Shown one piece after another: positions 22,401 through 30,093 of a stretch of DNA of 64,000 nucleotides. Position 1 is the first letter of the stretch. Every line of letters begins with the position of its first letter. Under the pieces are notes generated by a model. It was not told the origin of the DNA, did not search any database, and was given only the letters and a program-made list of their open reading frames with translations. Where the stretch lies: the NCBI RefSeq assembly GCF_008728515.1, contig NC_044981.1, positions 2,532,538 to 2,596,537 on the forward strand, written 5' to 3'. A program made the translations under genes and the position numbers. This stretch comes from Papio anubis (Eukaryota > Chordata > Mammalia > Primates > Cercopithecidae).

Positions 22401-23593
22401 CTAAAAATAAAAATATTTTACTTGATCTTTAAAAAATACTGATTCCTGTGGGCACTATTAGTCATCATCTTTGTCTACCAGTTGGTAGAAAACATAGAAA
22501 ATAATAAAATGCCTGAAAATATCACAGGCAAGAAGAAAAAATAATGGCAAGAAAATGTGGCCATGAAAAATTCATGTAAGCTGGAAAACTGAGTTATAAA
22601 TCATCGCTTCAAAACCCTCTTCATTTATCCTTTTAATAAGGCCTTAAACTGCAATGGCACATAGATCTACAGAAAGCATTGCTGTGGATATGCAATGCTG
22701 TAACCCTACCTTTCAGGAAATTGGTCACCATTAGTCTGATACATGTATTGATTTTTATTTGGACATTGGTCCAGCACTGTCTCATGTACAGTTGCCAGTT
22801 CTCTTTTCTTCTCAGCTTCTCTTCCACTAGCAACTTCCTTATAATTAAACCCGTTTTCTCTTCTTCGAACACTGGGTGTCCGTTTTTATCCACAGTGGCT
22901 TGTTTCTCATTCACAGCACTATCACTTTCCTGTCTATTCAGGCTCTCTGTGCTTGAAATGTCTGTTCCATCTATATTCTCTTGGATCTATAGAATTTCTT
23001 GGAGCAAAATCTTCTACTTTGTCTTGTCTTTTTGTATGAAATATGGCAAGACTTCTATGAACTAGAGAGGCATTGGTCTTCTCAGCATTTTTCTTGTTGA
23101 GTTTATTAACGTTTTCTTTCTCAGAGGAGAGCTGATTCTTCTGGGTAGATCTCTCTAGAAGCCACCATAGGACACAAAATATTTTAATGGAGAATGTAGG
23201 TGATCAGTATAATTTTGGCTTTCTATAATGGCATCTTTATCCAGGTTTCTTTTTATCAGCAGATATAAGCTTTTAAAAGCAGAGTGGAAGGAAATATGAC
23301 CAAGTGGGTTCCAAAAGATTTTCTTGTTTGTAAGTAGTAAGACCCAAAGACAAGCAAAAAAAAAGGGGGGGGGGGGGGGAGTATTTTTTTAAAAAATACA
23401 AACATCACTTCTTCCTACACAGGGCTTTCTGAATGTGCAACTTCCTCTGAATAACAACAGGACTTTTATAACAGGACTTTCTTTATTCATAACTATCTAG
23501 TTTTCTAAAGATGTTACCTGCAAGGGCTGATGTCCTTCTGCTTTTGACAGGCATCCTTTCCGTCAGGTCGGCGTTTGACCACACCTCCTTCGC
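1398..23593 (-). CDS. MYLK4: MYLK4, 3' ten coding exons (spliced; N-terminus outside window)
   Basis: Serine/threonine kinase of the myosin light chain kinase family, expected to phosphorylate myosin regulatory light chain in muscle. Exons in transcript order are 23593-23518, 19372-19267, 15684-15591, 15513-15404, 13352-13211, 10463-10393, 9582-9454, 8517-8365, 5282-5204 and 1448-1398. Every intron has GT-AG ends and every codon split across a junction is restored in frame, giving 1011 nt or 336 residues plus TAG. Numbered from the first residue in the window: glycine loop LGGGRFGQV 59-67, ATP lysine K82, helix C glutamate E98, catalytic loop HLDLKPEN 172-179, DFG 194-196, APE 218-220, DMW 232-234. 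No frameshift or premature stop was seen, so the kinase looks functional. As I recall, the human protein is 388 residues, so about 53 N-terminal residues are missing here. The short tail lacks the long calmodulin-binding region seen in MYLK1. The paralogues MYLK2 and MYLK3 fit less well by remembered sequence. Confidence 0.96.
1449..5203 (-). other. MYLK4 last intron
   Basis: A 3.75-kb intron between the last two coding exons. It contains a MIR-like patch (about 2930-3060) and an Alu at 4722-5040. The rest is AT-rich sequence in which I recognise nothing. The 120-residue ORF at 2231-2593 overlaps a 100-residue ORF on the other strand and resembles no protein I know. Confidence 0.7.
4722..5040 (+). 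repeat. AluS/Sx-like SINE with target duplication
   Basis: Full-length dimer with an A/TAAA tail. GCATTTTAA-type duplicates flank it (about 4713-4721 and 5049-5057). Intronic and antisense to MYLK4. Confidence 0.9.
5204..5282 (-). CDS. MYLK4: MYLK4 exon with SWRISASEALKHPWL, end of kinase domain
   Basis: This 79-bp exon encodes WRISASEALKHPWLSDHKLH and SRLNAQ, preceded by T, which completes the serine codon. The HPWL motif marks kinase helix I and the end of the catalytic domain. The acceptor is TCCCTCTAG before TTGGCGA. The donor is GCCCAG followed by GTGACC. An autoinhibitory or calmodulin-binding helix like that of MYLK1 or MYLK2 does not follow, since only 16 more residues come in the last exon. 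Confidence 0.96.
5969..6257 (+). repeat. Alu SINE
   Basis: Full dimer starting 'ggccaggcgcaatggctc', with a short A tail. A CTGTA-type duplicate lies on both sides. Confidence 0.9.
6880..7060 (+). repeat. MIR-like SINE
   Basis: Contains 'cctcagtttccccatctg' and 'taaaatgatggtctcc', the characteristic MIR core text. Ancient and diverged. Confidence 0.6.
7270..7420 (+). repeat. L2 3' end-like fragment
   Basis: 'tagggactggatgtgcatct' followed by 'cctggcacacagtaggtg' matches the well-known tail of L2 elements by memory. Confidence 0.55.
7900..8030 (-). repeat. MIR-like fragment
   Basis: 'cattttgacagtgagtcaac' with 'tgaggcccagcaggag' is the reverse orientation of the MIR core. It merges into the tandem duplication that starts at 8030. 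Confidence 0.5.
8030..8283. repeat. Direct tandem duplication, two 127-bp units
   Basis: Unit 1 is 8030-8156 and unit 2 is 8157-8283. They are nearly identical: a short difference (gactgc versus gatctc) near the middle and a T/G change near the end are the only ones I see. It lies in a MYLK4 intron, starting 81 bp past the donor of the 8365-8517 exon. The near identity means the duplication is recent. Confidence 0.95.
8365..8517 (-). CDS. MYLK4: MYLK4 exon with SGLSPFLGD, kinase C-lobe
   Basis: This 153-bp exon encodes LSGLSPFLGDNDAETLNNIL, then ACRWDLEDEEFQDISEEAKEFISKLLIKEK, that is, helices G and H of the C-lobe. The acceptor is GTCCTCCAG before ACTTAGCGG and the donor is AAGAG followed by GTAACC. 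Just 81 bp downstream in transcript sense lies a 127-bp tandem duplication (8030-8283), which leaves the donor itself unaltered. Confidence 0.97.
8878..9177 (-). repeat. Alu SINE, reverse orientation
   Basis: T-run at 8878-8898, then 'gagacgcagtctcgctctgt' and on to 'ccaccgcgccgggcc'. It sits in the 936-bp intron between the 8365-8517 and 9454-9582 exons, in sense with MYLK4 transcription. Confidence 0.93.
9454..9582 (-). CDS. MYLK4: MYLK4 exon with activation segment and APE motif
   Basis: This 129-bp exon encodes YKPREKLKVNFGTPEFLAPE, then VVNYDFVSFPTDMWSVGVIAYM. It carries the activation segment, the P+1 loop with GTPEFLAPE, and the conserved aspartate of DMW in helix F. The acceptor is TTACATCGCAG before ATACAAA and the donor is ATGCT followed by GTGAGT. 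The activation segment has no phosphorylatable residue in the usual activating position apart from the P+1 threonine, consistent with the family not requiring activation-loop phosphorylation. Confidence 0.97.
10393..10463 (-). CDS. MYLK4: MYLK4 exon with PENILC and DFG motif
   Basis: This 71-bp exon encodes PENILCVNRDAKQIKIIDFG and LARR. It completes the catalytic loop, with N179 coordinating metal, and contains the DFG aspartate (D194), the second metal ligand. The acceptor is CTGGCAG before CCTGAGAAT and the donor is AGAAG followed by GTATGT. The final two bases, AG, pair with A of the next exon to give arginine. All catalytic residues are intact. Confidence 0.96.
10464..13210 (-). other. 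MYLK4 intron, mostly unique sequence
   Basis: A 2.7-kb intron that is unusual for having no Alu. I see no recognisable repeat or RNA gene. The 122-residue plus-strand ORF at 11655-12023 has no familiar motif and is probably chance. Confidence 0.6.
13211..13352 (-). CDS. MYLK4: MYLK4 exon with VDGGELFDR to catalytic loop HLDLK
   Basis: This 142-bp exon encodes 47 residues from VDGGELFDRIIDENDN to HMHQMYILHLDLK. It covers helices D and E and the first half of the catalytic loop. HLD replaces the usual HRD, as is normal for myosin light chain kinases. The aspartate (D174) is the catalytic base and K176 follows. The acceptor is CCTGTGCAG before CGTGGAC, whose first base completes the tyrosine codon from upstream. 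The donor is CTGAAG followed by GTAAGG. The ENDN stretch differs from what I remember of the human protein (ESYN) in the loop before the LTELD helix. Confidence 0.97.
13593..13880 (-). repeat. Alu SINE, reverse orientation
   Basis: GT-rich and T-run start, then 'gagacggagtctctgtcact' through 'agccaccgcacctgcc'. The ORFs crossing it are Alu readings, not genes. Confidence 0.93.
14055..14582. repeat. Tigger-type nonautonomous DNA transposon
   Basis: The text 'ccaagacccttcatggatgc', 'ctgaaactgtggatagtact' and 'aagcacagtaagggattaac' matches a TcMar-Tigger relative as I remember it, ending near 'gtgtggataagagaggacc'. Diverged. Confidence 0.6.
14666..14990. repeat. MER2-like Tigger element
   Basis: Starts CAGTCGGCCCTCC and ends with the diverged inverted terminus ATGACTG. 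The interior ('aacaataaacattgacaata', 'ggttatatgcaaaagactac') matches remembered MER2. The length of about 325 bp fits a near-complete copy. Confidence 0.7.
15404..15513 (-). CDS. MYLK4: MYLK4 exon with helix C and hinge region
   Basis: This exon encodes EEVKNEISVMNQLDHANLIQ, then LYDAFESKDDIVLVME and the first two bases of a tyrosine codon. It carries kinase helix C, whose glutamate (E98 in window numbering) should pair with the ATP lysine, and runs to the hinge. The acceptor is CTTCTCAG before GAGGAG. The donor is GAGTA followed by GTGCGT, an acceptable but not ideal site. The sequence reads SKDDIV where I remember SKNDIV in human, a conservative change on a surface loop. Confidence 0.96.
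15591..15684 (-). CDS. MYLK4: MYLK4 exon with GRFGQV loop and ATP-binding lysine
   Basis: This exon encodes GRFGQVHKCEETATGLKLAA followed by KIIKTRGMKDK, that is, the end of the glycine loop and strand beta-3. The lysine in AAKIIK (K82 in window numbering) is the one that contacts ATP phosphates in protein kinases. The acceptor is TTTTTTGGCAG before AGGGCGTTT and the donor is GACAAG followed by GTACAG. It ends on a complete codon. The 31 codons plus one leading base make 94 bp. The intron to the next exon is only 77 bp, the shortest in this part of the gene. Confidence 0.97.
15820..16318. repeat. MER5-type hAT-Charlie element split by an Alu
   Basis: The left part has 'gcatcagaatcaccggggag'. 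The right part ('accccagacctcctgaggca', 'ccccagagtctacatttcag') ends near 'catttgagaaccactt'. The Alu at 15899-16194 interrupts it. Confidence 0.65.
15899..16194 (+). repeat. AluS-like SINE
   Basis: Full dimer with a pure A tail, inserted into the MER5-type element. Intronic and antisense to MYLK4. Confidence 0.93.
17130..17470 (+). pseudogene. Decayed class I ERV pol-like fragment
   Basis: The plus-strand reading contains a segment, KVKDKLLHLEPPTT followed by KKEVQHLV, that resembles the reverse transcriptase to RNase H connection of class I endogenous retroviruses. Upstream text resembles the preceding pol region in other frames, so at least one frameshift is present. Stops follow. No LTR is adjacent. 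It is an inactive fossil fragment, and the assignment rests on memory of the family. Confidence 0.5.
18141..18451 (-). repeat. Alu SINE, reverse orientation
   Basis: T-rich start with CTT interruptions, 'gagacagagtctcactccat' and so on, ending 'ccacgcccggcc'. CTTTAAT-like duplicates flank it. Confidence 0.93.
18545..18839 (+). mobile_element. Young AluY (AluYR-like) with 15-bp target duplication
   Basis: Nearly intact AluY with 'gagatccggccactgcactc' in the right arm. The perfect duplicate GAAATGGATAATAGT lies at 18530-18544 and 18840-18854. The diagnostic text suggests a cercopithecid-lineage copy. Confidence 0.93.
19267..19372 (-). CDS. MYLK4: MYLK4 exon with DIPAPPAPFDHRIV and start of the glycine loop
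   Basis: This exon encodes the proline-rich linker DIPAPPAPFDHRIVTAKQG, then AVNSFYTVSKTEILG, where the kinase domain begins. The acceptor is CCTTCTAG before TTGACATC. The first two bases complete a valine codon begun by the G that ends the upstream exon. The donor is GGAGG followed by GTGAGT. The last two bases, GG, join A of the next exon to give the second glycine of the GGG stretch. The length is 106 bp. Together with the next exon it splits the ATP-binding glycine loop across an intron. Confidence 0.96.
20530..20940 (+). other. CpG-dense block with YY1-like motif; possible cryptic promoter or retrocopy
   Basis: By hand count 20560-20815 carries about 22 CpGs in 255 bp, set within AT-rich intron. 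GCCATCTTG at 20571-20579 is the reverse complement of the YY1 core CAAGATGGC. An ATG at 20816 opens a 42-codon plus-strand ORF starting MAPLLLTLPESQVQLQLSKF. It is followed by GGTGAGG at the point where a young Alu with target duplication is inserted. I do not recognise the protein. The block could be an alternative or cryptic promoter, or the 5' part of a retrocopied gene. Confidence 0.45.
20944..21233 (+). mobile_element. Young AluY with 17-bp target duplication
   Basis: The duplicate AAAACAGTGTTTTGGTG occurs at 20927-20943 and 21234-21250. It interrupts the CpG-dense block and its ORF. Confidence 0.92.
21536..21849 (-). mobile_element. Young AluY, reverse, with internal short duplication
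   Basis: The perfect duplicate AATCTCTCTGAATCTT is at 21520-21535 and 21850-21865. Inside, near 21701-21730, the usual 'ttttttgtatttttag' segment is expanded by about 19 bp ('gccagctacttttgtgtat'). Confidence 0.92.
22630..23180 (-). pseudogene. Interrupted coding-like sequence of unknown origin
   Basis: Read on the minus strand, about 22640-22975 gives an open frame with ENIDGTDISSTESLNRQESD then SAVNEKQATVDKNGHPVFEE. An adjoining stretch near 22930-23120 reads KNQLSSEKENVNKLNKKNAE then KTNASLVHRS in another frame, with stops between frames. The composition is rich in Ser, Glu, Lys and Asn, like a disordered or coiled-coil protein. I cannot name the parent gene. It may be a frameshifted processed-pseudogene fragment or chance. 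No poly(A) tail or target duplication was found. Confidence 0.25.
23356..23379 (+). repeat. Homopolymer junction A9G15
   Basis: Nine A followed directly by fifteen G. Unstable, and prone to length error in assembly. Confidence 0.9.
23518..23593 (-). CDS. MYLK4: MYLK4 exon with segment AKEVWSNADLTERMPVKS; most upstream exon seen
   Basis: This exon encodes 25 residues N-terminal to the kinase domain, from AKEVWSN to RRTSALA, plus one base of the next codon. The acceptor is CCTCCACAG before GCGAAGGAG and the donor is GCAG followed by GTAACA. It begins at codon phase 0, so the preceding exon must end on a full codon. The region is basic and Ser/Thr-rich and has no recognisable fold. A MER20-like element starts only about 44 bp upstream of the acceptor, which leaves a very short unique flank. 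I found no good candidate for the preceding exon in 23594-64000. Confidence 0.93.
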
Positions 23594-23636
23594 CTGTGGA
23601 GGCACAATTGAGTAACTGAAGTTACATATCACATCT

Positions 23637-23848
23637 GGGCTTTTCAACCTCAGCACTCCTGACACTTGCGCTGGATGATTCTGTGTGGTGGGGAATGTCA
23701 TGAGCATTCCAGGATAGCAGCATCGCTGGCCTCTATCCACCAGATGCCAGTAGCACCCTCCCTCCCAGTTGTGATGACCAGAAACGTCTCCAGAGATCCA
23801 TAAATGGGGAGCAAAATCACCCATCACCCCAGAGTGAAAACTACTATA
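23637..23848 (-). repeat. MER20-like hAT-Charlie element beside a MYLK4 exon
   Basis: 'cagatgccagtagcaccctc', 'cagttgtgatgaccagaaac' and 'gtctccagagatcc' match MER20 in reverse orientation by memory. It begins 44 bp upstream of the 23518-23593 exon. Confidence 0.7.
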
Positions 23849-24490
23849 TTATACGATTCAAACATAGAAAAAAAAAAACAGTAAAATTAATAGTAATGTA
23901 GAGGGCAGAACTGTCTGAATTAATGAAAGCCATATAGACTACAGTATCTGAAATGAACTCACTATTTTCAAAGAAATTCTGTAAAACTGTCATTATGGGA
24001 AAAAGCCCATCTTCATGAATAGATGAAAGGATATAATAATGTGTACATCACCCTTGACTTCTGTTTAAATTGTCTTGATATGGTTTACATATAAATCAAA
24101 TAGAAATGAGAGGATACATGTGAATGGGCTCTGTAAACCAGAGAGTAGGAGATGAAAGTCAGCTTTATAAATGGAACCTTTACAGTGCTTAGAACAGATG
24201 GCCTTTTTCCTAAGAGGATAAACATTCTTCTCACAGTCCTGGAGTCTCTGAATTAGTTGAGCAAACTGTTAGCTAATGTACCCCATAAAAAAGGGAAACA
24301 TTAACCCAATCCACCCAAATTATCACAACTCCTAAAGTTATGCATTATAAATTAATGACATTGTGTGGATGTCCAAAAAAAGTATTTATTTCCCCTTTGA
24401 AACACAACATAATTTGCCTTCAGCTGATTTGCAAGCATGAAACACCATGGAAGTTCAGAGCACAGATATCAAGACAAATTGCAAATGTGC

Positions 24491-24514
24491 TTTCTTTCTT
24501 TCTTTCTTTCTTTC
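24491..24514 (+). repeat. (TTTC)n microsatellite
   Basis: Six perfect TTTC units, grown from the tail of the adjacent reverse Alu. Confidence 0.95.
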
Positions 24515-24806
24515 TTTTTTTTTAGATGGAGTTTCACTCTTGTCGCCCAGGCTAGAGTGCAATGGCGCGATCTTGGCTCACTGCAACCTCCACCTCCCAG
24601 GTTCAGGCGATTCTCCTACCTCAGCCTCCTGAGTAGCTGGGACTACAGGCATGCACCACCATGCCTGGCTAATTTTTTGTATTTTCAGTAGAGACGGGGT
24701 TTTGCCACGTTTGCCAGGCTGGTCTTGAACTCCTGACCTCAGGTGATCCACCTGCCTCGGCCTCCCAAAGTGCTGGGATTACAGGTGTGAGCCCCCACGT
24801 CCGGCC
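24515..24806 (-). repeat. Alu SINE, reverse orientation
   Basis: 'agatggagtttcactcttgt' to 'ccccacgtccggcc'. CAAATGTGCTT duplicates flank the element and its TTTC tail. Confidence 0.93.
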
Positions 24807-25204
24807 ACAAATGTGCTTTTAAACAATTCAGGGGGCAGCTCCATGGACTCAGAGTATTTCCGTTTTTCAGATGGTGAACTTACAACATGAAGGCATGTTT
24901 AGTAAACCTGTGGAAAGCCAAGGCTGCAAGTGAGAGCTTCAGAGTTTCTCTTTCTCTTAAAGTTTCTCTTTAAGTGAAAGTCCAGAGATGGCACTTGCCT
25001 ACTTTTCTCTCTGCAGGGAAAATGGGCTGCTGCTGCTTCAAGCAAAGCCGACTGCTCCCTCCTCTGTGCTTGCACAAAACTCAGCACATAGCCCTAACCC
25101 TGGTATTCCTTATAACACTTTTAAGCCTTTTTTCCGGTCAATTTCCCATGAGATTGTGGACTTCTAGTGGGCAAAAAGACTGGTTCATCTTTGACTTCCT
25201 GGCG

Positions 25205-25540
25205 ATTACTTCAGAGACCAGTACATAGTGATGATGGTGATGATGATGATGATGGTAGTGGTCATGATGGTGGTGATCATGATGGTGGTAGTGGTGGTGG
25301 TGGTGATGGTGGTAGTGGTGGTGGTGGTAGTAGTGGTGGTTGTGGTGGTAGTCGTGGTGGTAGTGGTAATGATGGTGGTGGCCATGATGGTGGCGGTAGT
25401 GGTAGTGCTGGTGGTGGTGGTGATGGCGATGGTGGTAGTGGTAGTGGTGATGGTGGTGACTGTAGTGGTGATAGTGGTTGTAGTGGTGATGGTGGTGATC
25501 ATGGTAATGATGGTGGTAGTGGTGATGGCTACCATGTATT
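25205..25540 (+). repeat. (GATGGT/GGTGGT)n degenerate trinucleotide satellite, about 335 bp
   Basis: Degenerate array of GAT, GGT and AGT triplets. Its strict triplet phasing leaves long open frames on both strands (Met/Val-rich, Gly/Ser-rich, His/Tyr-rich and Thr/Ile-rich). None of these should be read as a gene. Confidence 0.95.
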
Positions 25541-25549
25541 GTGCACACA

Positions 25550-25750
25550 CACTACGTACCAGTTACTCTTTTAAGCACTTTGTTTACCTGGTTGCTCCTC
25601 CTAACAGCCCTTTAAGATAGATACTATTAGCCCCATTGTATAAATGAAGTTAGGTAATTTCCAAAGGTTATAAAGTTTAGAAATGGTAGAGCTAGGATTC
25701 TAACCCAGCTGTCTACTTCAGCCTGTACACCTAACTACCACACTATACTG
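25550..25750 (-). repeat. MIR-like SINE
   Basis: 'actattagccccattgtata' and 'ggtagagctaggattctaac' follow the MIR core. It abuts the trinucleotide array. Confidence 0.65.
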
Positions 25751-26556
25751 TCTTTCTGGGGAAAAAAAAAAGATAGAAAGACTATAGCCAAGTTACATGA
25801 TTCATATTTATTGAGATCTACTACATAGTTGGCACCACAAGAGAAAAGAAAAATGATTAAGAGAGAAGGTCATAAATCAAAAACAAATTAGCAGAGTGAA
25901 GAGATAAATATTTGTCAAAAGATTACAATTAACATGGAAGAGAAGCAAAAAAAGAAAAGAAGACAGAGAATTTAAGTCCAATTTTGAAAGCACATATCCA
26001 AATTAGTTGAATAAGATAGTTTAACAAATTGTGTTTAAGATGTTTTATAACTGTCCCTTTATTCTTCCCTTTTGAAATGAAAACTCTGGTGTATCAATAG
26101 ACATTGTGCTTCTGGGTTTATTCTGTGTGGCATGAACGCAATGATATAAGCATACGTGGATTTAATAATGAAAACTGGTATGTATCAGTCAATTTCAGCC
26201 CATCAAAGTATATAAAATTGAGCAGCTGGCTGTAAGACTCCGTGGAACACTGATAGATCCACATTTGCCCCTGAAGCCATCTAAGTATCAGGTGGAAAAG
26301 TCCACATGCTGGGCCAATATTCTTTGGGTTCGGAGTCAGACTTGACCAACAGGAGAAGCTGTCAGTATTGAGGAATATAAGCAGCCAGCTTCCAAGTGAG
26401 GCTGCTTTTTTGTTTAGTAATTATATATCACATATGTTTTTCTATTTAAATAATGTAAGAAGGCCTTTATTCACTGCCAAAGGCTGTTATGTTTTCATTT
26501 CCCTATGTAATACTGACATCTAGAGGAACTTTGAACTGAAGAGTTTCCAACAAACA

Positions 26557-26620
26557 GAAGTTGTATTTCTCCTGTTCTTTCCAGGACGGAAGCTGTATTT
26601 CTCCTTTTCTTTCCAGGACA
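26557..26620. repeat. Tandem duplication, two 32-bp units
   Basis: 26557-26588 and 26589-26620 share GAAG-TGTATTTCTCC and TTCTTTCCAGGAC with about two mismatches. Confidence 0.85.
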
Positions 26621-27179
26621 GCAACCAAAAATATGAAACGTTTTTACTTTGTATTTCTAAGTTATGCCTAGAAGCTGCTAAAATAGAAAGTTCAAGTGTG
26701 TAGATACATCTTATTTGTTGTACAAAAATGAAGTATGTCTTCTACCAATTAAACAGCACAGGACCAGTGCTCTTAAGCATGAAGTTTCTGACCCAATCCT
26801 GACCATCCCCAGTTAATGGGATGAAAACCATGTCAGTGACTATGTTCCTCTGCTGAATTCACATCGATGGCTGGGATGAACCTAAGGACCTCTTTCATGC
26901 AAATTCACTTAAAAATATTTCTGTATTTGCATATGGATTCCTTTGGAACTATTTACCAATTCCTTTTATAATAATTTATCCGGATGTAGAATGACGCAGG
27001 GAAGAAAGCCTATGTGGTCCAGTTGCCCAAGTATTCAAAACACAGCTCATCTCTCTCCACTCTGTCTGGCTTCCTAGACTGGTCTCGTAAGTGGGGCATA
27101 CGTACCCAGGGAGTGTCCATAGTAGTCCTTTGGAGGGTATCAAGGACATGCTAGAACTCATTTCAATTTATTCCATTTC

Positions 27180-27528
27180 TTATGGATTGAATGTATCCCC
27201 CGCCCAATATACACACACAAATTCATATATTAAAATCCTAACCCTCATGGTGATGCTATTAAAAGGTAGGGCCTTCTGAAGTGACTAGATTATGATTGGA
27301 GAGTCCTCATGAATGGGATTAGTGCCCTTATAAGAACCAGCATGAAAGTTTGCTCCCTCTTTATGAGGAGAAGGCCACTACACACTAGTAACAGGCCCTC
27401 GCCAGGCCCTGGATCTGCCAACAGCCTGATTTGGAACTTCTCAGCCCCCAGAACTGTGAGAAATAAATGTTTGTTGTTTAAACCACCTAGTCCAGAATAA
27501 TTTGCTATAGCAGCCCAAGCTAAGACAC
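27180..27528 (+). repeat. MLT1-type MaLR LTR
   Basis: 'cttatggattgaatgtatcc', 'aaattcatatattaaaatcc', 'ccagaactgtgagaaataaa' and 'tttaaaccacctagtc' follow the MLT1 LTR pattern, with its poly(A) signal AATAAA. Plus orientation. Confidence 0.7.
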
Positions 27529-27641
27529 CATTCTTTTAACATTTTCATTTTACATATGTTTTTAAAAATATGTTGATACAATTGGACACATATAAAAGTA
27601 TCTCTGACATATTAAATGTTATTTATAAAAATAAAAGTGCA

Positions 27642-27925
27642 GCCAGGTGCGGTGGCTCATGCCTGTAATCTCAACACTTTGGGAGGCCGAGGTGGGCAGA
27701 TCACAAGGTCAGGAGTTCGAGACCAGCTCGGCCAACATAGTGAAATCCCATCTCTACCAAAACCACAAAAATTAGCTGGGCCTGGTGGTGCACACCTGTA
27801 GTCCCAGTTATCAGGAGGATGAGGCAGGAGAATCACTTGAACCCTGGAGGCGGAGGTTGCCATGAGTCAGGATTACGCCACTGCACTCCAGCCTTGGCAA
27901 CAGAAAAAGACTCCATCTCAAAAAT
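27642..27925 (+). repeat. Alu SINE
   Basis: Diverged full dimer ending in an AAAATAAAAT tail, with AAAGTGCA duplicates. Confidence 0.9.
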
Positions 27926-28952
27926 AAAATAAAGTGCATGTAGTGGTTATCAATGTACATAATTTATAAATAACTATATTGGGGTGTGCTTTAAAATTTT
28001 TTACTAATGGCAGTGCAAAATCAAAATAATTTGGAGACAATTCTAGATAACACCATGCTTCATACTCTGATTTTCTGAAATGTGTTTTGGAGAAGGACCA
28101 TTCTAATTAGTAGGTTTGAGGGCAAGAACATAATTAGAACTATCAGCTCAATTCTTGCAAACTCTTTTTCTCCTTTTGCAAAGTACTGCTTTTAAGAGTT
28201 CAGTGTTCATCGCTTGCATGACAGTTTTGATTATTTAAGCAATTTTAAGTAAGCAATTTATCCTCTTTTCTCCGTTAACCATTACATTTACTGCCATAAG
28301 ATCTAGATTTGAACAGGAGGGCGACGTTGGTCCACAGGTGTGTGCCGGCTACCTGGGCATGGGTGCGTTCTCGCCCTACGCTACAGACCTGTCCCAGTAC
28401 TACATCAAAACCCTACTTTTTCTGAAAGTGGCAGAATAACTGAAAGGGAAATTAATTCAATTGAACAACATTGTCTAATCCTTCTTTCATTTTCATTCAA
28501 TAAAAATCAATTAATAAAACAGATTTGACCTTAAAAGATCATAAAAGTCCTCCAGAGGAGGACCTCAACAATACCACCATCACTTTCCGTGTTACTGCAG
28601 TGTTCTCAATATGCCTGTCTGCCCACTGGCATATAGACCCTTCTCTTCTCCTTCGTTTCCCCAGCACCGAACAGAGGGTAAGATTCTAAAGTGCTTGGTG
28701 AAGCAATGCGTGATGAAGAAAACAGTGCTTTCTGGAATGGCACTTTCATTGTGAGAACACTCTGTCATCAGGCTGCACCCTTGAAAAGCCAGGCTGCCCT
28801 AGGTGCCATCTCAGATGCATCCCTGCCACGGTGGCTCATATCCACAGCCCTGAATTTACATAGCTGATGGCTAGCCATATCAACGGCCATGCATTTTAGG
28901 ATTACAGTTGCTGCAGAAAATTATGTTCATAACATAATATATAGGGCATTCC

Positions 28953-29316
28953 TGGTTATTTTTAAAACTGTTGCAGACAGGCCAGATAGAAGAATGGAGG
29001 AGAGCAAATATTTGTAATAATTTGTAGCTGTGACCCACAGCCTGGACTCTGATGGTGGCAGGTAGATGTTAGAGGTTGGCCACCCTGTCCTACAGCTCTG
29101 TCCTCTACTGCCAGGCTCAAGCATTGATCTTTTCAAACCTCCTCAGCTCTGAATATGTCACCCACCTGGCCTTTCTACAACAAGGGGGTTATCAGGATAA
29201 GAAAACTTGAAAGTGTATTTAAATTTTGAAAGTTCAGTGTCAAAAAGGAATAGCCTATTGGAATAAATCTGACCGGTCCTTGGCTCCACACAGTCTTTTC
29301 TTGCTAGCAGAGGATA
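28953..29316 (-). repeat. Inverted duplicate, arm A
   Basis: Its reverse complement aligns by eye with arm B at 30413-30750 over nearly the whole length. Shared blocks include GAGGAGGTTTGAAAAGATCA, GTCCAGGCTGTGGGTC and TATTACAAATATTTGCTC, at roughly 80-85 percent identity with small gaps. I do not recognise the family. Confidence 0.85.
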
Positions 29317-30093
29317 CTAGGTCGTGCACCCTGAATAACAGCTTTTCATATTACTGCTCATGGAGATGCCAAGATGAACAATTTTTGGCCATCTTAACCT
29401 AAGTTCTGGAAATACCTAAACAAAATTATAACAATTTATAATGACTTTATTAAATTCTGATTAGGTTTCTAATGGGGGAGAGAAAAACGAATAAATCCTA
29501 GAAGAATATAAAGAGATGAATTTTCAGAAGAAATATGAAAACATTTTCTTGCCTGAGCATAGAAGATACTTTTAGAGATTGTTTGTAAAGTAAATCTATT
29601 CCCCTTCAACCTCAGCACATACTCAAACTCTCCATGCATGAAGCGAGAAAACCCTGAAGTCCTGGGTAATAAAAGGAGTTCTCACAAAGCACAGCCTGTT
29701 TCATGGTCTGTGGGGACTGGCATGGCACAAGGCAGGACAGAATCTGACTGACCAAACCCAGAAAGGGAAAGTGTTCACTTGTGCTCAGAACTCAGCAAGT
29801 GGATCCTCCCCAGGCTGCTGATGACATCAGGTAGAATCAATCACCTGAGAAAATAACCCCGCCAGGAAAACCAAAGCCTTTCGACGCGCCCACGATTATG
29901 TGCACAGCGCTTCACTCGGAAGCCAAGTCAATGGGACCTTCCAAGGACACAGACCAAGCAAGGGCCTGAAGTTAAGGTGTGGATTTAGGAAAGGCTAGCT
30001 GGATCATCCATCACAGGAAGATGCACGGATAATTTTACTTTATTTTATTATACTATATATCGAGCTGTATCATAAGAGAAAGCATGCCACCAC

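Noticed and set aside
25138..25620. Histidine-, glycine/serine-, valine- and threonine-rich ORFs of 110-136 residues
   Set aside because: All are frames through one trinucleotide satellite, with no flanking gene structure.
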